This document shows, in pieces, positions 13,132 to 22,818 of a DNA stretch of 64,000 nucleotides. Every line of letters starts with the position of its first letter. Position 1 is the first letter of the stretch. The notes beneath the pieces were generated by a model that was given only the letters and a program-made list of their open reading frames with translations, had not been told where the DNA came from and did no database searches. A program made the position numbers and the translations under genes. The DNA is from Helcobacillus massiliensis (GTDB lineage Bacteria; Actinomycetota; Actinomycetes; Actinomycetales; Dermabacteraceae), in contig NZ_JACHWP010000002.1 in NCBI RefSeq assembly GCF_014191425.1, positions 124,001 to 188,000 on the forward strand. The letters run 5' to 3'.

Positions 13132-13180
13132 GGGGGGACCTCCGAGGGATCGTGCGTTCGCAGAGCGGGGGCATCCGCGA

Positions 13181-13193
13181 ATTGTTCAACGAT
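13181..13193. promoter_or_regulatory. Palindromic operator upstream of pxpA
   Basis: ATTGTTCAACGAT, matching the element at 5968-5980 in its first ten bases; one arm base breaks perfect symmetry. On the minus strand a TAGGAT hexamer abuts it, so the site would overlap or lie just after a -10 box. Inferred binding site for the GntR regulator of the locus. Confidence 0.55.
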
Positions 13194-13237
13194 CCTACGG
13201 CATCACGGTCCTCCCCGTGAGGCGGACCACGTGGCGG

Positions 13238-14878
13238 TCAGGCGACGTCGGCGGGCTCGCTGCCCTGCTCAGCCCTCTCCATGGAGGCCTTGCCTTCGCG
13301 CTCACGCTGGTCGATGTCGTCCATCTTCGACTGCACCCACGGTGCGATCACGAACATGCCGACGCTCACCACGAGCGTCACCACACCGAGCATCGTGTAG
13401 AAGACGCCGTCGCCCACGCCGCTGGCCATCTGGATGACCACCGAGGTCAGGCCCATGCCCACCGCCGGGGCCAGCAGCCACAGCGTCATCGTCTGCGACG
13501 CGAAGTAGCGCGGCGCCAGCTTCGTCGTGACGGACAGACCCACCGGGTTCATGAACAGCTCCGCGACGGTCTGCACGAAGAACACGGCGGCGAGGAACCA
13601 GAACGGCGCGAGCGCGGCGCCTCCCGGCCAGGTGCTGAAGCCGTAGCCCATCATCAGCGCGGACACACCGATGATGACCAGGGATATCGCGAACTTGGCG
13701 GCCGTGTTCGGGAAGCGTCCGGCACGGCGGGTGAACAGCCAGCCGAGGACCGGTGCGAGCAGCAGCACGAACAGCGGGTTGAACGACTGGTACATCGCCG
13801 GCGCCAGCTCGAACAGGCCGAACACGCTGCGGTCCGTGTTGTCCAGCGCGAAGGTGGCCATCTTGCCGGCCGCCTGCTCGAAGATCACCACGAACAGCAC
13901 GTTGCCCACCCACAGGGGCGTGAACGCGCTGAGGTGCGACCGCTCCTGCGCCGTGACGCGGGGGCTGCGGAACATGGTGAGGAAGTAGCCGAGCGCGGTC
14001 ACGAAGGCGAAGATGAACAGGGACCAGGAGATCGCACCGACCAGCGGGTCCTCGGAGTCGGCGAACACCACGAGGGAGAAGAACGCGACGAGGCCACCGG
14101 CGAGGGCCACGATTCCGAGTCCCAGCAGGGCCATCTTCTTTCCCTCGCCCGGCTGCAGCGGGTTCGGGATGGTGAACGCGAATTCGCCGAGGCGGCGGCG
14201 GCCGTAGAAGAACGCGATGAGGGCGAACGCCATTCCGACCGCGGCGGCCATGAAGGCGATGTGGTAGCCGAACATGCCGCGGAGGAAGGAGATCAGCAGC
14301 GGCGCTACGAGGGAGCCCACGTTGATCGACATGTAGAAGTACTGGAACCCCTGGTCGCGGCGCGGGTCGTTCTTGTCATACAGGCCTCCCACCACGGTCG
14401 ACAGGTTCGGCTTGATGAAGCCGGTGCCGATGGCGATGAGGATCAGACCCACCCACGAGGTGGGGACGCTGGGGATGGCGAGGACCACGTGGCCCGCCAT
14501 GATGACGGAGCCGCCCACGAGGGTGGACATCCAGGGGCCGAGGACACGGTCGGCGACGATGCCGCCGGGGATCGTCATGAGCAGCACCGCGGCGCCGTAG
14601 GCGGAGACGACCACCTGGCCGGCGGTGGTGGACAGTCCCAGGCCCTGGTTGGCGAGGGTGTCGGTGAGGAAGTACAGGAGGATGGCGCGCATCCCGAACC
14701 AGGAGAAGCGCTCCCACATCTCGACCTGCAGCATCCACGGCAGGCCGCCGGGGTGGCCGATGAACGAGCGGTCGTTCACGGACGGACCGGTGCGCAGTCC
14801 CTCGGGGACGTACGCGGCGCGGCGGGAGATGGTCTCCTCGCCGATTGCCGTGCCTGCTTCGTTGCGGGCAGTGGACAT
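13238..14878 (-). CDS. POT-family proton-dependent oligopeptide transporter
   Basis: 546 residues and about 12-14 membrane helices. Signature motifs are WERFSWFGMRAILLYFLT in helix 1 (ExxER-type proton site) and GTGFIKPNLSTVVGGLY with FQYFYMSINVGS further on (PTR2 signature). It imports di- and tripeptides with protons. The start is the ATG with AAAGGA eight bases upstream; the longer open frame has no ribosome site. It lies 106 bases upstream of pxpA on the same strand, so peptide uptake and 5-oxoproline use may be functionally linked; the intervening operator suggests separate control. Confidence 0.92.
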   Translation of the reverse strand: MSTARNEAGTAIGEETISRRAAYVPEGLRTGPSVNDRSFIGHPGGLPWMLQVEMWERFSWFGMRAILLYFLTDTLANQGLGLSTTAGQVVVSAYGAAVLLMTIPGGIVADRVLGPWMSTLVGGSVIMAGHVVLAIPSVPTSWVGLILIAIGTGFIKPNLSTVVGGLYDKNDPRRDQGFQYFYMSINVGSLVAPLLISFLRGMFGYHIAFMAAAVGMAFALIAFFYGRRRLGEFAFTIPNPLQPGEGKKMALLGLGIVALAGGLVAFFSLVVFADSEDPLVGAISWSLFIFAFVTALGYFLTMFRSPRVTAQERSHLSAFTPLWVGNVLFVVIFEQAAGKMATFALDNTDRSVFGLFELAPAMYQSFNPLFVLLLAPVLGWLFTRRAGRFPNTAAKFAISLVIIGVSALMMGYGFSTWPGGAALAPFWFLAAVFFVQTVAELFMNPVGLSVTTKLAPRYFASQTMTLWLLAPAVGMGLTSVVIQMASGVGDGVFYTMLGVVTLVVSVGMFVIAPWVQSKMDDIDQREREGKASMERAEQGSEPADVA

Positions 14879-15055
14879 GGAGGGTGTCCTTTCCGAGCGG
14901 ACCGACGCGGGGTGTGCGTCGGTTCTGAGTGGAGGGTCGTCGCGGCCGGGTGGGCCGCGCTTCGAGTGAATCATGCGCCGCCACCGGCCGACGGGGTCAG
15001 GAGTCCCGATGGCGCGGACTGTGCCCGCCCTCACAGCGGGGCGGCTGCGATACGG

Positions 15056-15091
15056 ACGAGCCCCGCTCTGCAGATGCAGAGCGGGGCTCGT
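15056..15091 (-). terminator. Strong terminator after rplK-rplA
   Basis: Perfect 16-bp stem ACGAGCCCCGCTCTGC / GCAGAGCGGGGCTCGT with an AGAT loop, 20 bases beyond the rplA stop. It separates the ribosomal rplKA unit from the inserted POT/pxp block. Confidence 0.85.
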
Positions 15092-15110
15092 GTGAGGGGA
15101 CGACGGGGGC

Positions 15111-15830
15111 TCAGGCCTCCGGGGTCTCCTCGGTGAGGTTGCGGGTGCGGTTGACGTCGATCGCGATGCCCGGGCCCATGGTGGTGGACATGGTGATCTT
15201 CGAGATGTAGCGACCCTTGGCGCTGGCCGGCTTGAGTCGCAGGATCTCCTCGAGCGCTGCCACGTAGTTCTCGATCAGCTGGGTGTCGGTGAAGGACGCC
15301 TTGCCGATGATGAAGTGCAGGTTCGAGGCGCGGTCCACGCGGAACTCGATCTTGCCGCCCTTGATGTCCTCCACAGCCTTGGCGGTGTCCATCGTGACCG
15401 TGCCGGTCTTCGGGTTCGGCATGAGGCCGCGGGGGCCGAGCACGCGGCCGAGTCGGCCGACCTTGCCCATGAGGTTCGGGGTGGCCACAGCGGCGTCGAA
15501 GTCGGTCCAGCCGCCGGCGACCTTCTCGATGAGCTCGTCGTCGCCGACCTCATCGGCGCCTGCTGCGCGTGCAGCCTCGGCCTGGGGGCCGGTGGCGAAC
15601 ACGATCACGCGGGCGGTCTTGCCGGTGCCGTGGGGCAGGTTGACGGTGCCGCGCACCATCTGGTCCGCCTTGCGGGGGTCGACGCCGAGGCGCATGGCGA
15701 CCTCGACGGCGGCGTCGAACTTGGTGACGGAGGTCTTCTGGGCGAGGCGCACAGCGTCGAGCGGAGCGTAGAACTGCTCGCGGTCGATCTTGGCGACTGC
15801 GTCCTGGTAAGCCTTGGAACGGTTAGCCAT
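15111..15830 (-). CDS. rplA: 50S ribosomal protein uL1
   Basis: 239 residues, starting [16 protein letters not shown]. Contains [21 protein letters not shown] and [18 protein letters not shown], all typical of L1. It binds 23S rRNA at the L1 stalk. It follows rplK after six bases, with GGAGGG at the rplK 3' end as ribosome site. Normal length. Confidence 0.97.
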   Translation of the reverse strand: MANRSKAYQDAVAKIDREQFYAPLDAVRLAQKTSVTKFDAAVEVAMRLGVDPRKADQMVRGTVNLPHGTGKTARVIVFATGPQAEAARAAGADEVGDDELIEKVAGGWTDFDAAVATPNLMGKVGRLGRVLGPRGLMPNPKTGTVTMDTAKAVEDIKGGKIEFRVDRASNLHFIIGKASFTDTQLIENYVAALEEILRLKPASAKGRYISKITMSTTMGPGIAIDVNRTRNLTEETPEA

Positions 15831-15836
15831 CGTGTA

Positions 15837-16268
15837 TCAGCCCTCCACCGTGATGCCCATGGAACGCGCGGTTCCGGCCACGATCTTCGCGGCTGCATCG
15901 ATATCGTTTGCGGTGAGATCCGGCATCTTCGTCTCCGCGATCTCCTTGACCTGCGCCATGGTCAGCTTGCCGACCTTGTCGGTGTGCGGCACAGCCGAGC
16001 CCTTGTCGAGGCCAGCGGCCTTCAGGATCAGCTTCGCTGCCGGCGGGGTCTTGGTGATGAACGTGAACGAGCGGTCCTCGTACACGGTGATCTCAACGGG
16101 GATGACGTTGCCGCGCTGGGACTCGGTGGCAGCGTTGTACGCCTTGGTGAACTCAACGATGTTCACACCGGCGGCACCGAGGGCGGGGCCGATCGGCGGC
16201 GCAGGCGTGGCCTGGCCGGCCTGGATCTGGAGCTTGATGACGCTCGAGACCTTCTTCTTGGGAGCCAT
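15837..16268 (-). CDS. rplK: 50S ribosomal protein uL11
   Basis: 143 residues. [18 protein letters not shown] then [20 protein letters not shown], the invariant L11 N-terminal domain; the C-terminal rRNA-binding domain ends [16 protein letters not shown]. It forms the GTPase-associated centre. Order nusG-rplK-rplA is conserved; the 71-base gap to nusG holds no obvious terminator. Confidence 0.97.
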   Translation of the reverse strand: MAPKKKVSSVIKLQIQAGQATPAPPIGPALGAAGVNIVEFTKAYNAATESQRGNVIPVEITVYEDRSFTFITKTPPAAKLILKAAGLDKGSAVPHTDKVGKLTMAQVKEIAETKMPDLTANDIDAAAKIVAGTARSMGITVEG

Positions 16269-16339
16269 TGCTCTTCCTTACTGTGTTGTGGTTCGGGCGG
16301 AGTCCGCCAGGACCCCTCCCACGTACGACTCGCGGTGGA

Positions 16340-17173
16340 TCAGATCTTGGCGACCTGGTCGAACGCGAGCTCGACCGGGGTTTCGCGTCCGAAGATGGAC
16401 ACGAAGACCCGGAGCTTCTGGTTGGTCGAATCGATCTCCGAGATGGTGGCGGGCATCGTCTCGAACGGACCGTCCATGACGGTCACCGACTCACCGACGC
16501 TGAACGCCGGAACAGCGGCGCTCTTGGACGCCTTCGCACTCGAGGACTTCTTCTTCTCCGGCAGGTTCACCGACGGAGCCAGCATCGAGTAGATCTCATC
16601 GAACGACAGCGGAACAGGATCCGTGGCGTTTCCCACGAATCCGGTGACGCCGGGAGTGTCGCGGACCACGCGCCAGGACGCTTCGGTGAAGTCCATGCGC
16701 ACCAGGACGTATCCGGGCATGCGCACGCGGCGGACGATCTTCTTCTGACCGTTCTTGACCTCCGCGGCGTCCTCCATCGGGACCTCGATCTGGAAGATGA
16801 ACTCCTCCATGTCCTGGGTCTCGATACGAGTGGTCAGCTGCGTCTTCACGCGGTTCTCGTGACCGGAGTAGGAGTGCACGACGTACCACTCACCCGGGGC
16901 ACTGCGCAGATGGCGCTTGAGCGCCACGGTGGGGTCCTCGACAGTGGGCTCGGAGTCGGCATCGAGAACAGCCGGGGCATCGTCCTCGTCGGCAGCGACC
17001 CCGTCAGAGACGTCTGCGGAGACCTCGTCGACGGAGGCCTCGTCGACTGCGGGCGCGTCAGCAGCCTCGTCGACTGCGGGCTGCTCGGCGGCGGTGTCCT
17101 CAGCGGCGGCCTGCTCCAGAGCGCTCTCGTCGGCGCCGGTGAGGGCGTCGTCGGTGGTCATGTCATCGGACAC
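16340..17173 (-). CDS. nusG: Transcription elongation factor NusG
   Basis: 277 residues from the chosen GTG at 17173 (AAGGAAG upstream); an ATG at 17161 is the alternative. The first ~85 residues are a very acidic, Ala-rich, disordered extension common in actinobacterial NusG. The NGN domain follows ([37 protein letters not shown]), then a [11 protein letters not shown] linker and the KOW domain ([18 protein letters not shown]). It binds RNA polymerase and couples it to Rho and the ribosome. Confidence 0.95.
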   Translation of the reverse strand: MSDDMTTDDALTGADESALEQAAAEDTAAEQPAVDEAADAPAVDEASVDEVSADVSDGVAADEDDAPAVLDADSEPTVEDPTVALKRHLRSAPGEWYVVHSYSGHENRVKTQLTTRIETQDMEEFIFQIEVPMEDAAEVKNGQKKIVRRVRMPGYVLVRMDFTEASWRVVRDTPGVTGFVGNATDPVPLSFDEIYSMLAPSVNLPEKKKSSSAKASKSAAVPAFSVGESVTVMDGPFETMPATISEIDSTNQKLRVFVSIFGRETPVELAFDQVAKI

Positions 17174-17216
17174 GGATGAACCAACTTCCTTTGCTATCGG
17201 TGAGTTCGCGGCTGCG

Positions 17217-17471
17217 TCAGCCCACGAAGACAAGACGGCTGAGCGCGGCGAACGCGAAGTCCAGGCCGAAGATCAGCGCGATCATGACGACCACGAAGAG
17301 GACCACGATCACTGAGTAGGAAGCGAGTTCGCGACCCGTGGGGGTGACCACCTTGCGCATCTCCGCGAAGACTTCGCGGATGAAGGTCAGCAGCGCCGTG
17401 ATCGGGTTCCTGCTGCGAACGGGTTCGTTCTCGAAGTCGCCCCGCGTGCGGTCCGTCTCCAGTTGTGACAT
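17217..17471 (-). CDS. secE: Preprotein translocase subunit SecE
   Basis: 84 residues, starting [16 protein letters not shown] at the ATG with GAGG five bases upstream. An upstream in-frame extension runs through the tRNA and is not coding. The conserved amphipathic segment ([19 protein letters not shown]) precedes a single membrane helix, the minimal single-span SecE form. It clamps SecY in the Sec channel. Directly downstream of tRNA-Trp and upstream of nusG. Confidence 0.95.
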   Translation of the reverse strand: MSQLETDRTRGDFENEPVRSRNPITALLTFIREVFAEMRKVVTPTGRELASYSVIVVLFVVVMIALIFGLDFAFAALSRLVFVG

Positions 17472-17521
17472 AGAAACCTCGGTCCGTCGTGGGTCTGTGT
17501 GCATCGTGAGGCGGATAGTAG

Positions 17522-17594
17522 CAGGGCAGACAGGATTCGAACCTGCAACCGACGGTTTTGGAGACCGTTGCGCTACCAATTGCGCCACTGCCCT
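17522..17594 (-). tRNA. trpT: tRNA-Trp (anticodon CCA)
   Basis: 73 bases on the minus strand, beginning AGGGCAGTGGCGCAATTGG. The 7-bp acceptor stem is AGGGCAG/CTGCCCT, the anticodon CCA is at 17561-17559, and the T-loop is GGTTCGAATCC. The 3' CCA is not encoded. It lies about 50 bases upstream of secE, a conserved actinobacterial arrangement. Confidence 0.95.
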
Positions 17595-17695
17595 GTGTCC
17601 GGACGTATCCGAACGCGGCCACCGCGTGAGTGACCGCCATCGATCATACGCACATCCGGGGCCCCGGGGCGAATCCTTCGGCCGAGTGTGAGCAA

Positions 17696-17721
17696 GCATG
17701 CAGGATTCCCCAGCTGCATGC
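17696..17721. repeat. Inverted repeat before the aminotransferase gene
   Basis: GCATGCAG and CTGCATGC, perfect 8-bp arms 10 bases apart, in the 195-base gap between tRNA-Trp and the aminotransferase gene. It could be a regulator site or a hairpin in the leader. Nothing else recognisable in 17595-17789. Confidence 0.4.
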
Positions 17722-17789
17722 GGGGTGCTCTGGAACAATGACAGAGCCCTCATCTGTGCCCCGTGACCACCGGAAAGGTGCTGACCTCC

Positions 17790-18992
17790 ATGACTGCTCC
17801 CTCTCGCCGTCTCTCCCAGCGCATCGGCTCCATCGCCGAGTCCGCCACCCTCGCCGTGGATGCGAAGGCCAAGGCGCTGAAGGCCGCCGGCCATCCCGTC
17901 ATCGGGTTCGGCGCCGGGGAGCCCGACTTCCCCACCCCGCCGCACATCGTGGAGGCGGCGAAGGAAGCCGTTATGGACCCGAGGAACCACCGCTACTCCC
18001 CCGCCGCCGGTCTGCCGGAGCTGCGCGAGGCCGTCGCCGAGGCCGCGAAGACGTACAGCGGCGTGGAGGCGGACGCCTCCCAGGTGCTCATCACCAACGG
18101 CGGCAAGCAGGCCGTCTACCAGGCGTTCGCCGCACTGATCGACCCGGGCGACGAAGTCATCGTCCCCGCCCCGTTCTGGACCTCCTACCCGGAGGGCATC
18201 CGCCTCGCCGGCGGCACCCCCGTCAGCGTCTTCTCCGGCGCCGACCAGGACTACCTACCGACGGCTGCGCAGCTGGAGTCGGTCCGCACCGACCGCACGA
18301 AGGCCGTGCTGATCTGCTCGCCGTCGAACCCGACGGGGTCCGTGCTGAGCCGCGCCCAGATGGAGGAGATCGGCCGCTGGGCGCTGGAGAACGGCCTGTG
18401 GGTCATCACCGATGAGATCTACCAGCACCTCACCTACGAGGGCACCGAGTTCACCTCCGTGCTGCAGGCCGTGCCGGAGCTCGCGGATCAGACCGTTGTC
18501 CTCAACGGCGTCGCCAAGACGTTCGCGATGACGGGCTGGCGGGTGGGCTGGATGATCGCCCCGAAGGACATCCTGACCGGCGCCGCCAACATGCAGAGCC
18601 ACCTCACCTCGAACGTCAACAACATTGCGCAGCGCGCTGCGCTGGCTGCTCTGACGGGCCCGATGGACAGCGTGGAGGACATGAAGACGGCCTTCGCCCG
18701 TCGGCGCACCACCATCCTCGACATGCTCAGTGAGATCGACGGATTCTCCGTGCCCCGTCCCACCGGCGCGTTCTACGCGTTCCCCGAGGTCAGCGGGGTG
18801 CTGGGACGCACCATCGGCGGGCAGAAGGTGGAGACCTCCACCGACCTCGCCACGGTGATCCTCGACCAGGCGAAGGTCGCCGCCGTTCCCGGTGAGGCGT
18901 TCGATGCGCCCGGGCACCTGCGCTTCAGCTACGCCCTCAGCGATGCCGATCTCACCGAAGGCATCGAGCGCGTGCAGAAGCTCCTCGCCTGA
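17790..18992 (+). CDS. aspC: Pyridoxal-phosphate aminotransferase (aspartate type, class Ib)
   Basis: 400 residues from the ATG at 17790 (AAAGG upstream); a GTG 27 bases earlier lacks a ribosome site. Fold-type I motifs: [12 protein letters not shown] near the N-terminus, [19 protein letters not shown], and [16 protein letters not shown], in which the Lys forms the cofactor Schiff base. It most likely interconverts aspartate/2-oxoglutarate and oxaloacetate/glutamate, although substrate choice within class Ib (aspartate, prephenate, alanine) cannot be fixed from sequence. The adenosine deaminase gene follows 11 bases later. Confidence 0.88.
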   Translation: MTAPSRRLSQRIGSIAESATLAVDAKAKALKAAGHPVIGFGAGEPDFPTPPHIVEAAKEAVMDPRNHRYSPAAGLPELREAVAEAAKTYSGVEADASQVLITNGGKQAVYQAFAALIDPGDEVIVPAPFWTSYPEGIRLAGGTPVSVFSGADQDYLPTAAQLESVRTDRTKAVLICSPSNPTGSVLSRAQMEEIGRWALENGLWVITDEIYQHLTYEGTEFTSVLQAVPELADQTVVLNGVAKTFAMTGWRVGWMIAPKDILTGAANMQSHLTSNVNNIAQRAALAALTGPMDSVEDMKTAFARRRTTILDMLSEIDGFSVPRPTGAFYAFPEVSGVLGRTIGGQKVETSTDLATVILDQAKVAAVPGEAFDAPGHLRFSYALSDADLTEGIERVQKLLA

Positions 18993-19003
18993 AGGGCGGA
19001 CCC

Positions 19004-20023
19004 GTGGAGGCGGTCCGGGACCTGAGGGCGCTGCCGAAGGCGCATCTGCACCTGCACTTCACCGGGTCGATGCGGCAGGACACCCTGCTGGAGCTCGCCG
19101 AGGAGCAGCGTCTGCGTCTGCCGTCGCAGCTGCAGACGGGCCAGGCGCTGCGGGTGGAGCCGAGCGCCCGGGGCTGGTTCCGCTTCCAGCGGTTCTACGA
19201 CACGGCGCGGCGCGTGGTGAACTCCGAGGAGATCATGCGCCGCCTGCTGCGCGAAGCGGCGATCGATGACCGCGCGGAGGGGTCGGTCCGCCTCGAACTG
19301 CAGATCGACCCCACCAGCTACGCCCCGTTCGCGGGCGGTCTCACACCCGCGCTCGAGCTGATCCTCGACGAAGCGGAGGCGATCGAGCAGGAGGAGGGCA
19401 TCTCGCTGGGCATCGTGGTGGCGGCCTCCCGCATGCGGCACCCGTTGGAGGCGCGCACCCTCGCCCGCCTCGCCGCCCGGAACGCGGGTCGGGTGATCGG
19501 GTTCGGCCTGTCGAATGATGAGCGCCGCGGTGACACGCGCGAGTTCGCGCCCGCGTTCCGCATCGCCCGGGATGCCGGTCTCGCCGCGGTTCCGCACGGC
19601 GGCGAACTGCTCGGCCCCGGCCACATCACCGAGGTGCTCGACTCCCTGCGGCCCACCCGGTTGGGCCACGGGGTGCGGGCTGCGGAGGACCCGCGCCTGG
19701 TGGAGCGCCTGGTGGCCGACGGGATCGCCTTCGAGATCTGCCCCGCCTCGAATGTGGCTCTCGGGGTCTACTCCGAATCCGGGGACGTGCCCGTGCGCAC
19801 CCTTCTGGAGGCTGGTGCCACGATCGCGCTCGGCGCTGATGACCCGCTGCTGTTCGGCTCCCGCCTGCTGGAGCAGTACGAGAAGGCGCGCGAGCACGGC
19901 TTCAGCGATGCTGAACTCGCGCACCTCGCCGAGGGCTCCATCATGGCCTCAACGATGAGCGATGAGGCGAAGCAGCAGCACCTCGCCGGCGTTCAGCGCT
20001 GGCTGGAGACCGAGCCGTCCTGA
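19004..20023 (+). CDS. add: Adenosine deaminase-family protein
   Basis: 339 residues. Zinc-site motifs are present: KAHLHLHFTGSM (HxH), PHGGELLGPGH, LGHGVRA and GADDPLLFGS (catalytic Asp pair). It hydrolyses adenosine to inosine in purine salvage; adenine or other purine preference cannot be excluded. The start is GTG after GAAGGGCGG, 11 bases past the aminotransferase stop, so the two are probably co-transcribed. Confidence 0.9.
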   Translation: MEAVRDLRALPKAHLHLHFTGSMRQDTLLELAEEQRLRLPSQLQTGQALRVEPSARGWFRFQRFYDTARRVVNSEEIMRRLLREAAIDDRAEGSVRLELQIDPTSYAPFAGGLTPALELILDEAEAIEQEEGISLGIVVAASRMRHPLEARTLARLAARNAGRVIGFGLSNDERRGDTREFAPAFRIARDAGLAAVPHGGELLGPGHITEVLDSLRPTRLGHGVRAAEDPRLVERLVADGIAFEICPASNVALGVYSESGDVPVRTLLEAGATIALGADDPLLFGSRLLEQYEKAREHGFSDAELAHLAEGSIMASTMSDEAKQQHLAGVQRWLETEPS

Positions 20024-20048
20024 TCCAGCCCGGCTCTCCAGCCCGGCT

Positions 20049-20076
20049 GACCGGGACCGCGCCTCGGGGCCCGGTC
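20049..20076. terminator. Hairpin between convergent add and galK
   Basis: GACCGGG / CCCGGTC (7 bp, 14-base loop) in the 56-base convergent gap, plausibly a bidirectional terminator. Confidence 0.45.
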
Positions 20077-20079
20077 CTC

Positions 20080-21312
20080 TCAGATGTCTCGGCCGGCCCC
20101 GGTCGACGGCTGCGCCGCGAACGCCACCGGTGCGGTGAAGCCGTGCTCCGCAAACGCCGTCGCCACCGCCGCAGCGGTCGCCTCCATCTGATCCGCATCC
20201 ACGAGCGCGATGATGCTGCCGCCGAAGCCGCCGCCGGTCATGCGGGCACCATGCGCGCCAGCATCGCGCGCCGCTCCCACCGCGACATCCAGTTCCGGGA
20301 CCGTCACCTCGAAGTCGTCCCGCAGCGAGTCGTGCGAGGCGTTCATCAGTTCACCGAGGCGGCGCAGGTTCTCCCCCACTCCCCCGTCGGCGAGCAGGTC
20401 GGCGAACTCCCGCACCCGGCAGATCTCCGTCACGACATGGCGGGCGCGCCGACGGATCACGTCATCCTCCAGCGCATCCAGCTGATCGCGGACGCCGTCG
20501 GCCCCCGCATCGGCGACCTCGCGCAGCGTCGCCGCGCCGAGCGCCTCGGCCGCCGACTCAGTCTGGCCGCGCCGCTCCGCGTACTCCCCTCCGATCAGCG
20601 AATGCTCCGCGCGGGTGTCGACGATCAGCAGACCGAGCCCGTGCTCCGACAGGTCCCACGGCTCCAGCTCCACGGCGCCGTCCGCGCAGTCCAGCAGCAG
20701 GGCGTGGCCCTGCGCCGCTCGCACAGACGCCGACTGGTCCAGCCCGCCCGTTGCTGCGCCGACGAACTCGTTCTCCGCGCGGATGCACGCAGCGATCCGT
20801 TCCTGCTGCGTGGTGCCCAGGCCGAGCAGCTCCTCCAGCGCCTGCGCCACGGAGCATTCGAGCGCGGCCGACGAACTGAGCCCCGCCCCCAACGGCACCT
20901 GGCCGTCCACCAGGATCGCCAGGCCCAGCTCTCCGCTGCGCAGCTGCGGATGGGCGTCGGCGAGCGCCCAGATCACGCCGGCGGCATAGCCAGCCCACAC
21001 GGGCACGGCACCCGGCGCCAGGTCCGCGAGCGCAACGTCCACGGCATCGTCCGGCATCTGCCGGGACCGCAGCTGCAGACGGCCCGTTTCGGTGACGCGG
21101 ACGGCGGCGAAGCAGCGGTGGCCGATCGCCATCGGCAGGCAGAGCCCGTCCTGGTAGTCGACGTGCTCACCGATGATGGTGACGCGCCCCGGGGCGGAGA
21201 AGACTCCGTCGGCCTCGGTGCCGAACGCGTCGGCGAAGGCCCGGCCAGCGGCGCGGGCCGCCTCGGCTCGGTCGGGGGCGCGGTGCAGGCGGGTCGTCGA
21301 CGTCTCGGTCAC
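20080..21312 (-). CDS. galK: Galactokinase
   Basis: 410 residues of the GHMP kinase fold. Signature APGRVTIIGEHVDYQDG near 40-56, ATP loop PLGAGLSSSAALE and C-terminal MTGGGFGGSI. It phosphorylates galactose at C1. No galT or galE lies in the window, so the pathway partners are elsewhere. The GTG start overlaps the stop of the ThrE-type gene by four bases (GTGA), an unusual operon partner for galK. Confidence 0.92.
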   Translation of the reverse strand: MTETSTTRLHRAPDRAEAARAAGRAFADAFGTEADGVFSAPGRVTIIGEHVDYQDGLCLPMAIGHRCFAAVRVTETGRLQLRSRQMPDDAVDVALADLAPGAVPVWAGYAAGVIWALADAHPQLRSGELGLAILVDGQVPLGAGLSSSAALECSVAQALEELLGLGTTQQERIAACIRAENEFVGAATGGLDQSASVRAAQGHALLLDCADGAVELEPWDLSEHGLGLLIVDTRAEHSLIGGEYAERRGQTESAAEALGAATLREVADAGADGVRDQLDALEDDVIRRRARHVVTEICRVREFADLLADGGVGENLRRLGELMNASHDSLRDDFEVTVPELDVAVGAARDAGAHGARMTGGGFGGSIIALVDADQMEATAAAVATAFAEHGFTAPVAFAAQPSTGAGRDI

Positions 21313-22784
21313 GGATTCTCCTCATCGGTGCTGCCGAGCACGAGACGGCTGAGCACGCTCTGGCTCTCCGTGGTCGCTTCCGGCTCGGTGGGGTCGGCTT
21401 CGCCCGGTTCCAGACGGACCACGGGAATCGCCAGAGTGTAGTTCGTGGCCTTCGCGGCGGCGGTGCGGGAGTTCAGGACCCGTCGGCGCCTCGCCGTGCT
21501 GAACGGTGCGGACATCACCGGGATCCAGGTGGTGGACGCCGCCTGCAGGCCCAGCAGCAGGCGCGCCATCAGCAGCTGCCCGAACACCACGCCCGCGCTG
21601 ATCGCGACCGCGACCGACACCGCGGTGAACAGGGACAGCGCGCCCGCCTGCGGGTCGTCGCCGAGCGCGAGGAGGCCGCGGTAGATGATGGAGCCCGGCA
21701 CCAGCGGCAGCACCCCGACGATCACCATCGACACGGCGGGAGTGCGCAGACGCTGAGCCCCTATCACGGCGAAGCAGCCGACCAGCAGTGCCGTCACCCC
21801 GACGTTCCAGGGCTGCTCCAGGCCGACGGTGCGCAGCGCGAAGCTCACCACCGACGACATCGTCGCCAGCAGGGTCGACACCGCGATCACGCGCCGCGGC
21901 GACTGCACACCGATCGAACTTCCCAGGCCCATCACCGCACCGGCGACAAGCACCACTATCACGGACGCGAGCGTGCTCGGCAGGGACGAACTGACGGAGA
22001 TGTCCACCCCCACCCAGGTGGAGAACATCAGACCGGCGCGCACGCCGATCACCACGCCGATCGTCAGCATGATGGTCTGCAGGATCCGCGCCGAGGCCGT
22101 GATGTACCAGCCGGTGATCGCGTCCTGCATCGCGCCGATGGAGGTCAGGCCCGCCAGCAGCAGGATGATGCAGGCGATCACCACGATGGAGGCGTTCACG
22201 CTCGGGTCGATGACGTACGCGAGGATCGCCGCCATCACCGACAGGAAACCGCCGATGACCTGCGCGAAGAACATGGGGATGCCGCGGCGGGCGAGTGCGC
22301 CGAGCAGGTTGTAGATGATGCCGGCGGTGATCGCCGCGAACAGCATCACCATGGTGCCGGCACCGAAGCCGACCGCGGCGGCGCCGCTCATGATCGCCCA
22401 GCCCGCGGTCGTCAGCGCGTTGGAGTAGCGCTTCGGGGCGGAGCGGGTGCGCTCAGCCGCGGTGATCGCTTCGGCGAGGGCGAGTTCGCCGTGGATGTAG
22501 TCGGAGGTGATCTTCTCCGCCTCGTCCAGCTTGGAGAAGTCCATGTCCGCGTCTGCGACTGCGCGGATGCGGGTGAACGGGGTAGATTCCTCGTCGGGCA
22601 GGTAGCTGACGCTCAGTTCGTTGAACGTGACCTGCACAGAGACGTTCCGGATGCCGGAGGACGCAGTGATGCGCAGCATCGTGGCGGTGACTTCGGATGC
22701 GGCCGCGCCACTGGCCAGCATGATCTCGCCGATCCTCATAGCGAGGTCGAAGACATCATGCAGTCTCGACAGGGAAGTGCTCAC
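21309..22784 (-). CDS. thrE: ThrE-family threonine/serine exporter
   Basis: 491 residues from the chosen GTG at 22784; an internal ATG (MRIGEIM) at 22739 is possible but would remove a conserved helix. N-terminal cytoplasmic domain (MRIGEIMLASGAAASEVTATM, FNELSVSYL), then about ten membrane helices with LVPGSIIYRGLLA and a hydrophilic C-terminal tail. The family exports threonine and serine in Corynebacterium. Only 34 bases separate it from the divergent carbonic anhydrase gene, and its ribosome site is poor. Confidence 0.85.
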   Translation of the reverse strand: MSTSLSRLHDVFDLAMRIGEIMLASGAAASEVTATMLRITASSGIRNVSVQVTFNELSVSYLPDEESTPFTRIRAVADADMDFSKLDEAEKITSDYIHGELALAEAITAAERTRSAPKRYSNALTTAGWAIMSGAAAVGFGAGTMVMLFAAITAGIIYNLLGALARRGIPMFFAQVIGGFLSVMAAILAYVIDPSVNASIVVIACIILLLAGLTSIGAMQDAITGWYITASARILQTIMLTIGVVIGVRAGLMFSTWVGVDISVSSSLPSTLASVIVVLVAGAVMGLGSSIGVQSPRRVIAVSTLLATMSSVVSFALRTVGLEQPWNVGVTALLVGCFAVIGAQRLRTPAVSMVIVGVLPLVPGSIIYRGLLALGDDPQAGALSLFTAVSVAVAISAGVVFGQLLMARLLLGLQAASTTWIPVMSAPFSTARRRRVLNSRTAAAKATNYTLAIPVVRLEPGEADPTEPEATTESQSVLSRLVLGSTDEENP

Positions 22785-22818
22785 CGACCGATGATCCCAC
22801 ACCACAAGGAGACTTTTC

